A stretch of 15,520 bases of DNA from Larix sibirica (Eukaryota; Streptophyta; Pinopsida; Pinales; Pinaceae): assembly GCA_004151065.3 (NCBI GenBank), contig NWUY0300047291.1, positions 1 to 15,520 of the forward strand. The letters run 5' to 3'. This document shows, piece after piece, positions 1 to 9,385 of the stretch. Position numbers and translations under genes: made by a program. The notes under the pieces were generated by a model. That model did no database searches. It had not been told where the DNA came from and was given only the letters and a program-made list of their open reading frames with translations. How positions within the stretch are numbered: the stretch's first letter is position 1; the number at the start of each line of letters is the position of its first letter.

Positions 1-979
1 TATTAAATAGCATTTGTTTTTATGTTTATATTTAATTAGTTTAATGTTTAGCCTTTGTTTAATAACCAGCTATCTCCACAAAACAAAGTGCCTGGATGCA
101 CTTTTCGACGTTCACCGACCACTTTACTTATGACTATGCTAACATATAGTTTTCGATTCAACCTATATATTTTATAATTAACTTAGATTATAGTTATAAT
201 TATTGAGAGTATATAATAAAATTTTTGGATAGTATAACTCTTGGTATAAGACAATATACTGGACTAAATCTTATATATCATATTTAATTGAACGAGTGTT
301 TACAATATATTGTTTTGCATAGAGAGAGTTGAAATCATGAAATCATAGACATGGATTGTTGATGCTGTTGTTTGTATTTGAGTGTGAAGTCATTCATTTT
401 TTGATATTGTCACAGTAAGAGAAAAGTTAGTATTTTTACGACTCAAGTTTCAAGACGATTGGAAGTAATAAATGTCTTCTGATTTTCATATTATCTAAAC
501 TGATCATCTTGCCTTAAAAACTCCAAGCCCACACTCCATTAAAAATCAATTACCAATTTTGATATATGGAAAAACACCCGTTATCACAAATTGTCTTGAT
601 AAAGTAAAATGATTATGCGAAAATCTCTTCAATCCCTTAAAAATCATCCTTTATGAATGAATCATTTAAATTTAATATTTCTCTCGAACATCTAAATTCC
701 CTGAGATGTAAAAGAATTGCATAGTTTGATGGTGGTTTATAAAAGTTATTGTCTCCAATAAAGATTGAATCCACTAAGTTGCTTATCTTCTCGACTGTTT
801 CACGACTGGAACTAAGCCTCATTTAGTAAATCAATTGAAATAATTATTTTTAACTTGATTTTAAATGTTTCTTTATGAAGTTTCCATATATGAACAAAAG
901 CTTCTAATGCCTAGTAATGGAGAGAATGAAAGCCATATTTAATGGGTATGGTATACCTTGAGGATTGCAATAAAATAAT
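1..979. other. Unassigned AT-rich DNA, no supported gene
   Basis: Both strands are full of stops and I recognise no domain, RNA gene or repeat family. The only local structures are small. A 7-bp stem (85-91 with 98-104, loop of 6) is too short to mean much. A 61-codon open frame on the - strand at 637-822 has no recognisable motif and is no more than AT-rich DNA can give by chance. Confidence 0.6.
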
Positions 980-1348
980 GTTGATGTTTGACTACTTACA
1001 GGTCATTAATGAAAAGAAAAGTAGTTGAATTTATTTAAGTGTAAATTGATAGAGTATTAATTTGAGTGATGATACAGTAAATGATTACAAGTATATGCAA
1101 TGATTTGATTTCAACACTTACATGTATAAATTATAAAGTAAATGAACTTAATAATAGTATGGTTGTTGATGTTTGACTGCTTACAGGTTATTAATGAAAA
1201 GAAAAGTAGTTAAATTTATTTAAGTGTAAATTGATAGAGTATTAATTTGAGTGATGATATAGTAAATGATTACAAGTATATGCATTGATTTGATTTCAAC
1301 ACTTACATGTATAAATTATAAAGTAATGAACTTAATAATAGTATGGTT
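980..1348. repeat. Two-copy tandem duplication, unit about 185 bp
   Basis: Copy 1 spans 980-1164 and copy 2 spans 1165-1348. I read five substitutions (four are transitions) and a single one-base deletion in copy 2, so identity is about 97%. The copies share the start GTTGATGTTTGACT and the end AATAGTATGGTT. Only GT of the next unit follows copy 2, so there is no third copy. Neither copy holds a long open frame. The high identity makes this much younger than the retroelement remnants elsewhere in the window. An assembly artefact is unlikely because the copies differ at scattered sites, although allelic copies joined in error would also look like this. Confidence 0.95.
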
Positions 1349-1390
1349 GTGGGAAAGAAACTATCAATTTGATTATTTTAATTTGTTTTG

Positions 1391-1437
1391 AAAGTGTTTT
1401 TTTAAATATAAGTGAAAGTTTTTTTTAAATATAAGTG
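1391..1437. repeat. Short 23-24 bp tandem duplication
   Basis: The block AAAGT-poly(T)-AAATATAAGTG occurs at 1391-1414 and again at 1415-1437, differing only by one G and the T-run length. It looks like a replication-slippage product lying just after the larger duplication. Confidence 0.85.
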
Positions 1438-1620
1438 ATTGTGGAAAAAAAAATCAACATTAATTTGCAGAAAAATTACCAACTTACAAAAAAAAAAGAT
1501 ATAATATTTTGAATAATATAAAGTTGATAATTTTTAAAATATTATATTTGAATATTATTTAATGAAAATCTAAAGGAATAGTTAATTTTTAAAAAATATT
1601 ATAGCTTGATTTGATGGCGT
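1438..1620. other. Very AT-rich, homopolymer-rich stretch
   Basis: Runs of nine or more A (near 1444 and 1487) are followed by A/T-only stretches with repeated TTTTTAAAATATTATA-like motifs near 1530 and 1590. No terminal inverted repeats with target duplications were resolved, so I do not call a MITE. There is no coding potential. Confidence 0.5.
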
Positions 1621-3293
1621 ATTTTTGTTTTAAAATAGAGTTCAAAATAATCCTTTTAAATATGGGTATTATGGCACGAGCTAGTTATAGCAAATTGGAT
1701 TTTAATTTTTAATTGTGCCAACTTTTTTAGAATTATTCTTAATAGAATAAAACTTGGTTAAATAGAGGGGCATCTCTTTCTTTCAAAATATAGTCCAACT
1801 CTATCATAAGGTTACACAAAAATTAAATTATGTTCGAATTACCTATATTTGATAAGAAGAAATTAGCTTACAAAATAAAAATAAGAGAAGACTATCTTGT
1901 TGGTTTAGATCAAATATATAACCATTAGAAAATCCACAAATTATGATATGTTAAAACAATTTTCTTAACTTTATCAGTAGGTCTAGTGGTCTTCTTGTAA
2001 GATTACATATATGTCCAAGTCCAAAACCAAAGTCTAAGGATGTATGCCACTTAATGATGGAAAACAATATAATATGCAAATGCATATAACTGAAGCATCA
2101 AAAGTGATGCTATATAATGAACTAATCCACACAAAAAAAAATTAAATAATGTTGATTCCCTTAGAAGTATTTTCCCTCAAGGTATTAGTGCCCCAAATTA
2201 TTTTGCCTGGAAGGCTAAGTTAGTGAGAAGGTTTTTTCCTTAATGGAGGAGTGCCCTTCAATCCCTGGGTTGGCTAATTCGTCAGCTAGCAGATATGGCT
2301 TAGATGGTTAGGCTTTCCTTAGACACCAAGTTAGGGGAAAACATATATGTTCCTTATACACTACTCTTAGTTCATATCAAAAGCATCAACACTTTCCTCC
2401 AAATAGAAAAAACATGGGAATAAACTATAATAGTATTAAAAAGAGAGATGGTTGGGTTGAAACTAGAATGTATATGTCTGTGTCATAGGATATAGTTTAA
2501 TGTTATGTAATATAACACAAAAAATATACTTTTGGTTGAAAAATCTATCCAAATACAAATAATAGGGATCAAAAGGCTATCAGATTAGTAGCAAAGCATT
2601 CTCAAAATCATCCCAAGTCTCACTTGGTGAGGGATTTCATGATGGATCCTTTTGGTAAGGAACGAATTCCTTGGAGTTGTTGTTGTGAGCGAATGATGGG
2701 TTGTGGAGAGATGAATATAGGAAACAATATACAATAGAAGAATATAAATCTACTTGATAGGGATTGTGGGCACCTTCATCTATCCTTATATTTCCCAATG
2801 AAAGACTAGCTAGAATAGTTATCTACCCAATCCAAATATGTAGGGGTGCTCCTCTCTTTATAATGTATCCTTCCAATAAAATCATTCAGCTTAGCTAACT
2901 CAATGATCAACACAACCAAATAGCCTCCAGAATGAGGGCCACCACTCAGTTGAGGGAAGAACCTTCTAGGGGCATTTAGCATTGATTAGTTAATTCTTGT
3001 GCAAGTTCTTTAGATAGGGCATAATTTTCTAGTTTGAATTGTATGAATGTTCATATAATATTATTTTCCAGTCTTTGAGTGGCATGTATCCTTAGATCAA
3101 GGATTTTAAATTGGTGAGCTAATGCCAAAGCGTATAAGAAGGGAAGTTTACTCATTAATAAAATTCTTTGATCTCTTATTGATATAAGCTACAATTTTGG
3201 GGAGGGGCTTTATCTTTGATTTTTTTGCAAGCAAGTTGTTTCTTATCATTTGGCTCCAAAGAAATAGCATATTGAATTTTTCCTTTTCATTTA
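1621..3293. other. Unassigned intergenic DNA
   Basis: No open frame over about 60 codons and no recognisable domain occurs on either strand. G and C content is somewhat higher from about 2150 to 3000 than in the flanks. One + strand frame near 2195-2300 stays open for short stretches but matches nothing I know. This is probably unrecognisable transposon debris, which is inference. Confidence 0.5.
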
Positions 3294-3710
3294 TAAATTA
3301 GGGTTATCTACAAGCCTCTCTCCCACCCTACATGATCTATTTCTAATCCTCAACTCATATGTATTAGTTGTTTTGGTTCTATAATGACCATCCTCCACCC
3401 CAACTAACTTCTTTAGTTGGTTTTCTTTGCCATTGCCTTCACCCAATGAAATATTGTGTAGACCACCTATTCTTTTAAATGAATGTATCCCCATATCTAG
3501 TACTTATTGAGGTTTTCTCGCAGTTTCTCTCCCACCCAAAGACTTCCTAGAATCCTATTGTGTTATGTCACCCTTGTTTAGGGATTATGGAGGCTTCCCT
3601 CCACCCCAACTCTGTTCTCTTGTGATGCATCACCATTGCCAGGGATGCATCACCCTCAAAATATATCAACCATCCCTTCTTGAAAGAAACCCTAATGAGG
3701 TCGATCACCT
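3294..3710. repeat. Degenerate tandem repeat, two units of about 207 bp
   Basis: Landmarks recur in order with nearly constant spacing. TCTCTCCCACCC is at 3317-3328 and 3526-3537 (offset 209). CCTCCACCCCAACT is at 3392-3405 and 3598-3611 (offset 206). A CCATTGCC block followed by TTCACCC in unit 1 reappears as CCATTGCC followed, after an insertion, by ATCACCC in unit 2. The upstream edges also resemble each other (TTAGGGTTATCT and TTGAGGTTTTCT). Identity between landmarks is low, roughly 60% by eye, so the duplication is old. Unit 2 also holds GATGCATCACC twice (3624-3634 and 3644-3654). A 67-codon - strand frame at 3291-3494 lies in unit 1 and is not conserved in unit 2, which argues that it is not a gene. 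Confidence 0.6.
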
Positions 3711-3718
3711 AGGGTTTC
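3686..3718. promoter_or_regulatory. Inverted repeat with an AAACCCTAA (telo-box-like) arm
   Basis: GAAACCCTA at 3686-3694 is the exact reverse complement of TAGGGTTTC at 3710-3718, giving a 9-bp stem around a 15-nt spacer. AAACCCTAA (3687-3695) is the plant telo-box sequence found in promoters of many growth-related genes. It sits 45 bases before a (CT)n tract, another element common in plant 5' leaders. No coding frame follows: the first ATGs downstream (3770 and near 3800) close after six codons or at once. This may be a dead promoter or chance. Confidence 0.35.
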
Positions 3719-3735
3719 AATTGTAGATATTACAT

Positions 3736-3738
<3 letters not shown>

Positions 3739-3767
<29 letters not shown>
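3739..3767. repeat. (CT)14 microsatellite
   Basis: A perfect CT dinucleotide run of 29 nt. It reads GA on the - strand. It lies just after the inverted repeat at 3686-3718. Confidence 0.98.
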
Positions 3768-3770
<3 letters not shown>

Positions 3771-3849
3771 GTATCCTCACATATCCTAGCCATTTGAGGA
3801 TGTAGAAACTATTTTGCAAAACATGGTGGAAGATTTGTCTAATGCTCTC

Positions 3850-4120
3850 ACTAAACCCCTTAGATTGCAATATATGGTTTCCACAAACACATTCTAGACA
3901 GGCAACAAAATCTCATTATCTATGTATGGTGGAAACCTAGAGATTTAATTTATTCATGGATATGAAGCCTCAATACCTACTTCCAAACATGCCCAACTAT
4001 GACTAATGAACAATGCCTCCTGATAAGAAGTAGTTTAGAAGGACTTGCTCAAGATTAGTGGTACTCTCACAATGATTATATGTAGATATATCATATATGT
4101 GGAGTAAAATGAATAATAGG
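3850..4120 (+). pseudogene. Possible degenerate retrotransposon Gag fragment
   Basis: Stitched across frames, 3930-4080 gives a patch ending in SLEGLAQD, stop, WY at about 4031-4062. This resembles the 'L.G.A..WW/WF' core of plant retrotransposon Gag proteins. The frame from 3999 is interrupted by stops, and continuing requires frame changes. The + strand is purine-rich through here, as expected for a retroelement sense strand. What follows (4120-4640) cannot be assigned. The call rests on one short motif and could be wrong; it may be part of the same LINE as the RNase H downstream. Confidence 0.3.
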
Positions 4121-4639
4121 CTACTAGAAACACTCCTACCATCATAAATACATGGGACACCTTGTGCTAGGCCTTGAAAAGTAGTTTTTATTCATCGGGT
4201 TATTTATCTAACCTAGTGTGAAAGTGGTTATAGTTTCATCAATCCCTAGGGAAATTTATCCAACATTCAAAGAGACAAATTTTTACCTATTTCTCTAGTG
4301 TTCATATATGAAGCAAGTATAGAGATTAATCAAGGCACATTCGAACTTGTAGGCATTACGGGATAAAGATAATATTGTGGAGTGCTTTGCATATTTCATC
4401 TCTTAGTAGGTTTTGAAGACTTTTTAATCCCTTCCATACTTGACTATATGGGGAGTGTGGTTGGCATGAACTGTTGCAATATTTGAAGGGAAACAATTCC
4501 CTACCTTTATGATTCCAACCTAGATTGACCTTTATTTATTAAAGCATTATTATCTAGAACCAGTCTCTCATCCTAGGTGTTACATTGGTAATTTGACCAT
4601 TAGCAAGGAGACTCTAAGCTCCTTCTTCAATGTAGAAAA

Positions 4640-5040
4640 AAAAGGAGAGGAGAACATGAGTGGTATTGGTTAAGTATTATTCTTCTCAACACACATTATT
4701 TTGAAGGTAAAGTGGATTTTGGGCCATTAACTAACAATTGTGAAAATCTCATGGCTTTATTCTAGGTCTTGAATCTCACTATGGAGAAGGAAATAGCAAC
4801 TCTCCAGGTCTTTAGGGATTTTTTTATGACCATTCAATAGATGAAGGGGGGGATATCATATTCAAGACATTAGTATTCAACATTTGGCATTTCACTTTAG
4901 AGATACCAATGGAAACTTTCAGGATGTGTCCTTCTCCCATGTGTTTAGTGAACACAAAGTTGCAGTAGATTCGCTCTCAAAACAAGTTATTTATTTAAAT
5001 GATGGAAATATTTGGATGAATGCGGGGAGGGTAGTTTGAC
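4640..5040 (+). pseudogene. LINE-type RNase H domain, broken
   Basis: Two blocks in different frames match plant LINE RNase H. Block 1, about 4693-4840, contains LTNNCENLMAL and then LQVFRD. This corresponds to the family pattern TNN-x-E-x2-AL (catalytic Glu) and LQVFGDS (catalytic Asp), with a stop between the two motifs. Block 2, 4923-5036, contains SFSHVFSEHKVAVDSLSK, corresponding to the 'HVxRExNxxADxLSK' C-terminal motif with its last catalytic Asp, and runs to a stop at 5037. Three of the four acidic catalytic positions are therefore visible; the first, N-terminal one is not. At least two stops and one frameshift make it inactive. A Ty3/gypsy RNase H also has TNN-AE, but the HV-x-E-x-A-x-D-S-L-S-K ending and the 3' tail that follows favour a LINE. 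Confidence 0.6.
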
Positions 5041-5290
5041 TTCACATAGGTAATTTACAGTACATTTTGGATCTTTTCTAAGATTGTGTAGTTCTTACAT
5101 ATGGTGCTTTTTATTTTGTGCTTGTATTCTTCATTGATGAATGCCTATTTTAGGTTAGGTAGGAGCTCTCAATCCCTATACTAATCAAGGGCGATATTTT
5201 TGACATATTGCTATTGTGCTCATGCACCTGAAGAATGTATTTTGTCTTCTACTTCAATATAAATTATGATTTTTTCATGATAAAAAAATG
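5041..5290 (+). mobile_element. 3' untranslated end of the + strand LINE remnant
   Basis: Non-coding sequence follows the RNase H stop and ends in a T-rich stretch, TTCATGATAAAAAAATG, at about 5274-5290. Plant LINE 3' ends are often of this type, with a short A-rich tail. I could not identify a target-site duplication because the 5' end of the element is not resolved. Confidence 0.4.
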
Positions 5291-5642
5291 GATTTGATAT
5301 TAAAAGAGGGACAACATTTAAAATAAAATTTACATCAAACATTATAATTACTTGAAGTGTAATCAATTCCTTCATTAAATTTTATTTGGGGAATAAATAT
5401 TATCTCTATATCTTGACTTGTATTTGATAATTTTTTATGCTTCTCCAATATCTTCGTCATACTAGAAACACAATAAGAAATAAGAAGTTAGTAATTAGGA
5501 ATTTCTTTTTTAAATCACAAAATGAAAATTTGAAAACATTATAGTTTCAATTTAATAAAAAATAGAATTAAAATTGACCTCTCTATAAAATAAAAGTTAA
5601 AAACTTGATTATTGACTAATATATAGAATTTGTGATACAAAG
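5291..5642. other. AT-rich spacer between LINE end and LTR
   Basis: No gene, domain or repeat is recognised. The stretch at 5627-5642 includes a GATACAA that resembles the primer-binding-site remnant beside the right LTR. If real, that would be unexpected outside an element, so it may be chance or part of a second, nested copy. Confidence 0.4.
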
Positions 5643-5901
5643 TGAAGGATGGAGCAAAATATAATGGATTGTTATTTTCAAATATCCAAAATTATTTTTT
5701 GCATAAAATCACCTTATTCTGATAGGGAAGTTTAATACAAAATGGGGACGGTTAAGAATGACTATGACTTCCCTTTTTATTTAATATATTATATCTCATC
5801 TCCAATTAATTATCAATCAATGAAAACATCACTATTATACGCTTTGTCCTTTGTCAAGTTCTATTCCACCTTCTCCTCGATTAAGTGGAAAGTGTCCCAC
5901 A
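5643..5901 (-). repeat. Left LTR (3' LTR of the - strand element)
   Basis: It begins TGAAGG and ends TCCCACA, giving the TG...CA ends expected of an LTR (259 bp). It aligns along most of its length with 9386-9628. Anchors include CCTTTGTCAAGTTCTAT at 5848-5864 against CCTTTGTCAAGCTCTAT at 9612-9628, and CTTATTCTGATAGG against CTTATTATTATAGG near 5713 and 9464. The offsets stay at about 3750-3765. A polypurine tract directly follows the CA end. The ORF on the + strand at 5742-5993 overlaps this LTR and is not conserved in the other copy. Confidence 0.55.
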
Positions 5902-5914
5902 ATCCTCTCAATTT
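5902..5914 (-). other. Polypurine tract next to the left LTR
   Basis: On the - strand this reads AAATTGAGAGGAT, immediately before the LTR start TGTGGGAC. A purine-rich run touching the 3' LTR is the plus-strand priming site of LTR retrotransposons. The tract is short and imperfect, so the support comes from its position. Confidence 0.4.
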
Positions 5915-7985
5915 AAGAAATGGTATATGTAACCCCACTATCCTCTTTGTTCAAGAGAGAATCTATATGAGTTGGAATGTACCTATGGAGTGACTATGAG
6001 ATAAACATGTGAACCATGAAATTTCATGAAGCATATCAATGATGGGCCTAAAAGGCATGGATGCTTCCAAAATATTTGTTCTATTATAGATATAAAAATA
6101 CAAAATAATTACCCCAAATTTACCTTAAAATATTGGGAGCATGCAATTAGTGAGCATGCAACTTTTGGTTATTGCCTACAAAGACTTTCTAAATTATGAT
6201 AATTGATAAAAGTTAAAACTAGGGTGGATAAGGTGAAATTCCCAAAGGAAATATTTGTATTAATATGGAAAATAGAAAAAAAACATACAAATGCGTATCT
6301 AAACATATCAATAAAATATTGAATTGTGTCTCCTTCCTAATAATGAATATCCATAATGTAGATACTGCTGTACTCTAAAGTAACTATAGATTGAAACTTG
6401 GTTTCCTAACAATGTATAGATTTAATCTTGTTTGTTGGAATAACTTTAAAACTCAACATTCATGATCTTCTAAATGATGTGGAACTAGAAAACTTCTCCA
6501 ACCTACTATTAGGCTAGTTTTTTTCTAGGAAGGAAGAGCGTTATGGAATCTTTTCCATCACCTCCACAACCAAGGTTCCATATCTTCATAGAATCCTTAG
6601 TAATAGATACCACATATTTTTTTTTTCTAAGAATAAAAAGTGCATGGTCTTTCTATAGCAGTGTAGACAAGGTAAGCAAGTTCTAGTCTTAGCATAAAAT
6701 ATATACGTGAAATTCTAAACCATTGTAGCCATATACTTATGAATACATGGATAAAATTGCAATTAACACATACTTCCATTTAAAAATACCATGTACATAC
6801 CATGGTTAACATTCTTGTGACAATCCCATGGGGCATAGAATAGACGGTGAATGGGTGTACTGTTAAGGCACTCCTTGTGTTAGTTGACTGGTTTGAAACT
6901 CTGTGGGTACCGACTTACAAAAAAAAGCATTCTTTCAACATAATCACTTTCTTTGTCACAAGAACAAATAACATTTACATTGTTATGGTGGAATTCAAGT
7001 GACATTACAATCCGAATATGCCTAGAAAATATATCTAAGATATAGTTTGGATTGCTTGAATCCTATATTTTGAATGTGATGTCAAAATAATATGTACTAA
7101 AGTGCATTGAATTAGGATTTCATCACTCATCACTATTAAAAGATCAATTATCTTAAAGGGGACCTTTATCTTTGAGATTTTACATGTTCAATAACACTAC
7201 GTTCTTCTGATGTCTAGCACTAGCTAGTAATTTCACATCAAGGGAAAATAACCAACATACAAATTTATTAATGTGAGGTCGAATTCAACTAAACTCCAAA
7301 AATGAAAATCATTTCCTAACATATTTACACCTACCTATTGTATCCCTAGCATTGTTGTCATCATGAGATATAAATGATTCCTCATTATCATCCAAGGACC
7401 CATCTTTCACAAAATGATCTATATTAGCTAGAGGATTAGATGGTGAACAAAGGGCTCCACATCCATTGGATTCATACATTATCAACATTCTTAGATGAGT
7501 TATCCCACTATGTTGAAATGCACCAATAATGGAAATTACATCTCTAGGGGTATGAGTGCATGGTGTTGAAATTGTAGAACTTAGGGATGGAATCATAGAA
7601 TTTGTAGTTTCTTAGACCATTGTTAGACTAGAAGATGACCAAACCCGCCTTCTTTTTTTTCCATTTCTACCTTTATATGCATCCTGATAATTTATGTGAA
7701 AATAATTCGACATAGTACCCTCAACTAAAAGCCATCAACACCATCACAATCTTCATCTTCCAGTAACTTAATTGTCAAAGGTAAATAAACCTTAGATTTA
7801 CATGATACAAGCCAACCCCTATGGCCCCATTGGGAAGTTACATAATCCACCTAAATAAAACCATAATGAATAATAGTTTAAATGCACATTGGGAGAGGAA
7901 ATCAAGGTTACAAAAAATATTTGTGGTATTTTAAATGTTGACGATGCCCAACAAATACATTGATATTTGTGAGGGAACCATCTCA
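5915..7985 (-). other. Unassigned internal part of the LTR element
   Basis: Reading the - strand, I find no pol domain. The longest open frame is 95 codons at 7309-7596 (Ser/Thr/Pro-rich start and an acidic end, DGSLDDNEESFISHDDNN). It matches no family I know and may be remnant coding or chance. A perfect 14-bp palindrome, CATGAAATTTCATG, lies at 6015-6028, and GAGCATGCAA occurs twice at 6137-6146 and 6152-6161. Neither has an obvious role. Confidence 0.4.
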
Positions 7986-7989
7986 GGTA

Positions 7990-8495
7990 GGAATTATAGC
8001 TGTTATTTTCTTATATCATAGGTGGTTTCATCAAGAATGAAAATATGCAAGTACATATGGAGAGACCCATTCCTTACAATGCCCTTTTTAGAGAGTCGTT
8101 CATCAAGAGAAGTGGAAAACAAATCAAAATGCTAAGGGTGACCATCCTTTGTGAGGGTCTATGAATCACCATAAGCATCATCTTGGGAAAATGAGCATTT
8201 TGTAAGGTGTAGCCAAAATGAACTTTGTATATTCAAGAGGGGATACATCATAGATATTTGTATCATGGAGAAGTGGGACAACATAAAATTTGACAAAATA
8301 GGCCTATGATACAAAAATAGAGGTAGCATCGTCTATGAAAAAACCTAAACAATCTGATTTTGGGTGAGGCATGACAATAAGGTCCAACACTTTCACAAAA
8401 TTAGGTGATACTAGATTATGTTTAATCCCATTGTCTATAATCAACGTAACTAGTTGATCCTTCACTTGACAATTGTGAGCGAAGACTAACCCATG
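7990..8495 (-). pseudogene. Retropepsin (aspartic protease) of a Ty3/gypsy-like polyprotein, broken
   Basis: The - strand frame from about 8495 to 8190 reads through roughly 100 codons with one stop. It holds NCQVKDQLVTLIIDNG, then NLVSPNFVKVLDL, then HPK, and later YDVSPLEYTKFILATPY. This follows the plant Ty3/gypsy protease pattern: C-x-V/I-x-G-x2, LIIDSG, NLVS, V-x-L-x-L, HP-x-PY, CDV-x-PM and ILG-x-PW. The catalytic Asp is present (codon at 8435-8433), but the usual DSG/DTG is DNG, which would probably impair catalysis. A -1/+2 shift near 8185 restores a continuation (DDAYGDS, stop, TLTKDGHP) to about 7990, as expected for the protease-RT linker. The protease would process Gag-Pol; this copy is dead. 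Confidence 0.65.
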
Positions 8496-8929
8496 CTAAG
8501 TAGGAGTTTAATGCCTTACCATAAGCATAAGATGAGATAGATTGGGTGAAATGGGGTTCATCACATCAATTGGTGTTGGAGGATTTGTAATAGGAAGAGT
8601 TGGATATGGATCAATGCATGAATGGTGTAGGAAACAATAATTATCAACGTTACGTGAAATAGTCTTATGAATACTATAATAGTTATATTTCATAGGAGAA
8701 TATGTATAATGGACATAGGGTCTTGTGGAGGGGGATAGGTGGGATGGAAAATGGATATAAAATGGGTACTTTCCCAATTTCCTTTCTGCTATAAGAGAAT
8801 TCTAAATTTCTAAAAAGAGAGATGCATTATGGACCAGGGAAACTTCTTGACATGAATTTGGAAGGAAAAATATAATAAAAATTAAACCTAAATACATGTT
8901 CAAGATATGAAATAGATAATTGAACATGG
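8496..8929 (-). pseudogene. Degenerate region between Gag stub and protease
   Basis: The - strand frame at 8508-8777 is open for 89 codons and runs into the protease region. It is rich in Pro, Ser, Tyr and His (for example PSHLSPSTRPYVHY), which would suit a low-complexity Gag C-terminus. No CCHC zinc knuckle is visible. I read it as decayed Gag sequence on position alone. Confidence 0.25.
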
Positions 8930-9045
8930 AGTTTGTAGAAGACCTCAATTTAATTCTATAAACAATGTATCCACTTGATCCCCATCAAACACACCAAGAT
9001 ATTAAGGAAATGCTACTTGAGGGTCCCAATGCATTACAAAAGATG
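8930..9045 (-). pseudogene. Gag stub of the - strand LTR element
   Basis: A short - strand stretch reads VAFP, stop, YLGVFDGDQVDTLF. This resembles the conserved start of plant retrotransposon Gag (FP-x-F-x-G-x-x-DGD-x-x-x-x-WF). It is followed by a stop and then by sequence I cannot align. A full Gag would need over 1 kb before the protease and only about 550 bp is available, so most of Gag is missing or unrecognisable. Confidence 0.4.
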
Positions 9046-9071
9046 CAAATGAAGGTCGAAAAATAGTTAAC

Positions 9072-9383
9072 TCAATAATATTTTTTATCAATTATGATGA
9101 GACTTGAGTCTATTGTTGCATGAAGTGTATATGTTGCTAGAGAATTTGTTGTTGATGCTACAAGATCCGAGTCTGTAAATCTATATGTAAAGTCCCACCT
9201 TGTGAGTTGATTTGTGACGTACAATAAGTTAAAAATAAATAAATCTAAAATTGCTACTACAACACAAATATTTAAGAGAGATAGCCTGTTTATAGAATCT
9301 TGGCTACAGATCTTAGATATAGAGGATGTTGTTCCCTCTATTTTCCTTGTCTCTAGAAGGTAGGAACATAATATTTGATACAA
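9072..9383 (-). other. 103-codon open frame in the leader of the LTR element
   Basis: This frame starts inside the primer-binding-site remnant and stays open through the element leader to 9072. It has one hydrophobic stretch at residues 34-56 (LSLLNICVVVAILDLFIF and beyond) long enough to span a membrane. I recognise no family. In AT-rich DNA a hydrophobic 100-codon frame can occur by chance, and the element is otherwise dead, so I do not call a gene. Confidence 0.2.
9372..9383 (-). other. Primer-binding-site remnant
   Basis: On the + strand, TATTTGATACAA matches 8 of 12 positions of GCTCTGATACCA, the complement of the plant initiator-tRNA(Met) priming site TGGTATCAGAGC. It lies 2 bases from the inferred TG edge of the right LTR at 9386, where a primer-binding site belongs in a - strand element. 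The match is modest and depends on the LTR call. Confidence 0.35.
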
Positions 9384-9385
9384 AT

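Noticed and set aside
637-822. 61-codon - strand frame
   Set aside because: No motif, no splice or regulatory context, and the length is expected by chance. The reading past its stop is broken as well.
1438-1620. A MITE with terminal inverted repeats
   Set aside because: Apparent inverted matches are simple A/T runs, and no matching target duplications were found.
3291-3494. 67-codon - strand frame
   Set aside because: It lies in one unit of an old tandem repeat and is not kept in the other unit.
5742-5993. 83-codon + strand frame
   Set aside because: It overlaps an LTR, is antisense to the element and is not conserved in the other LTR copy.
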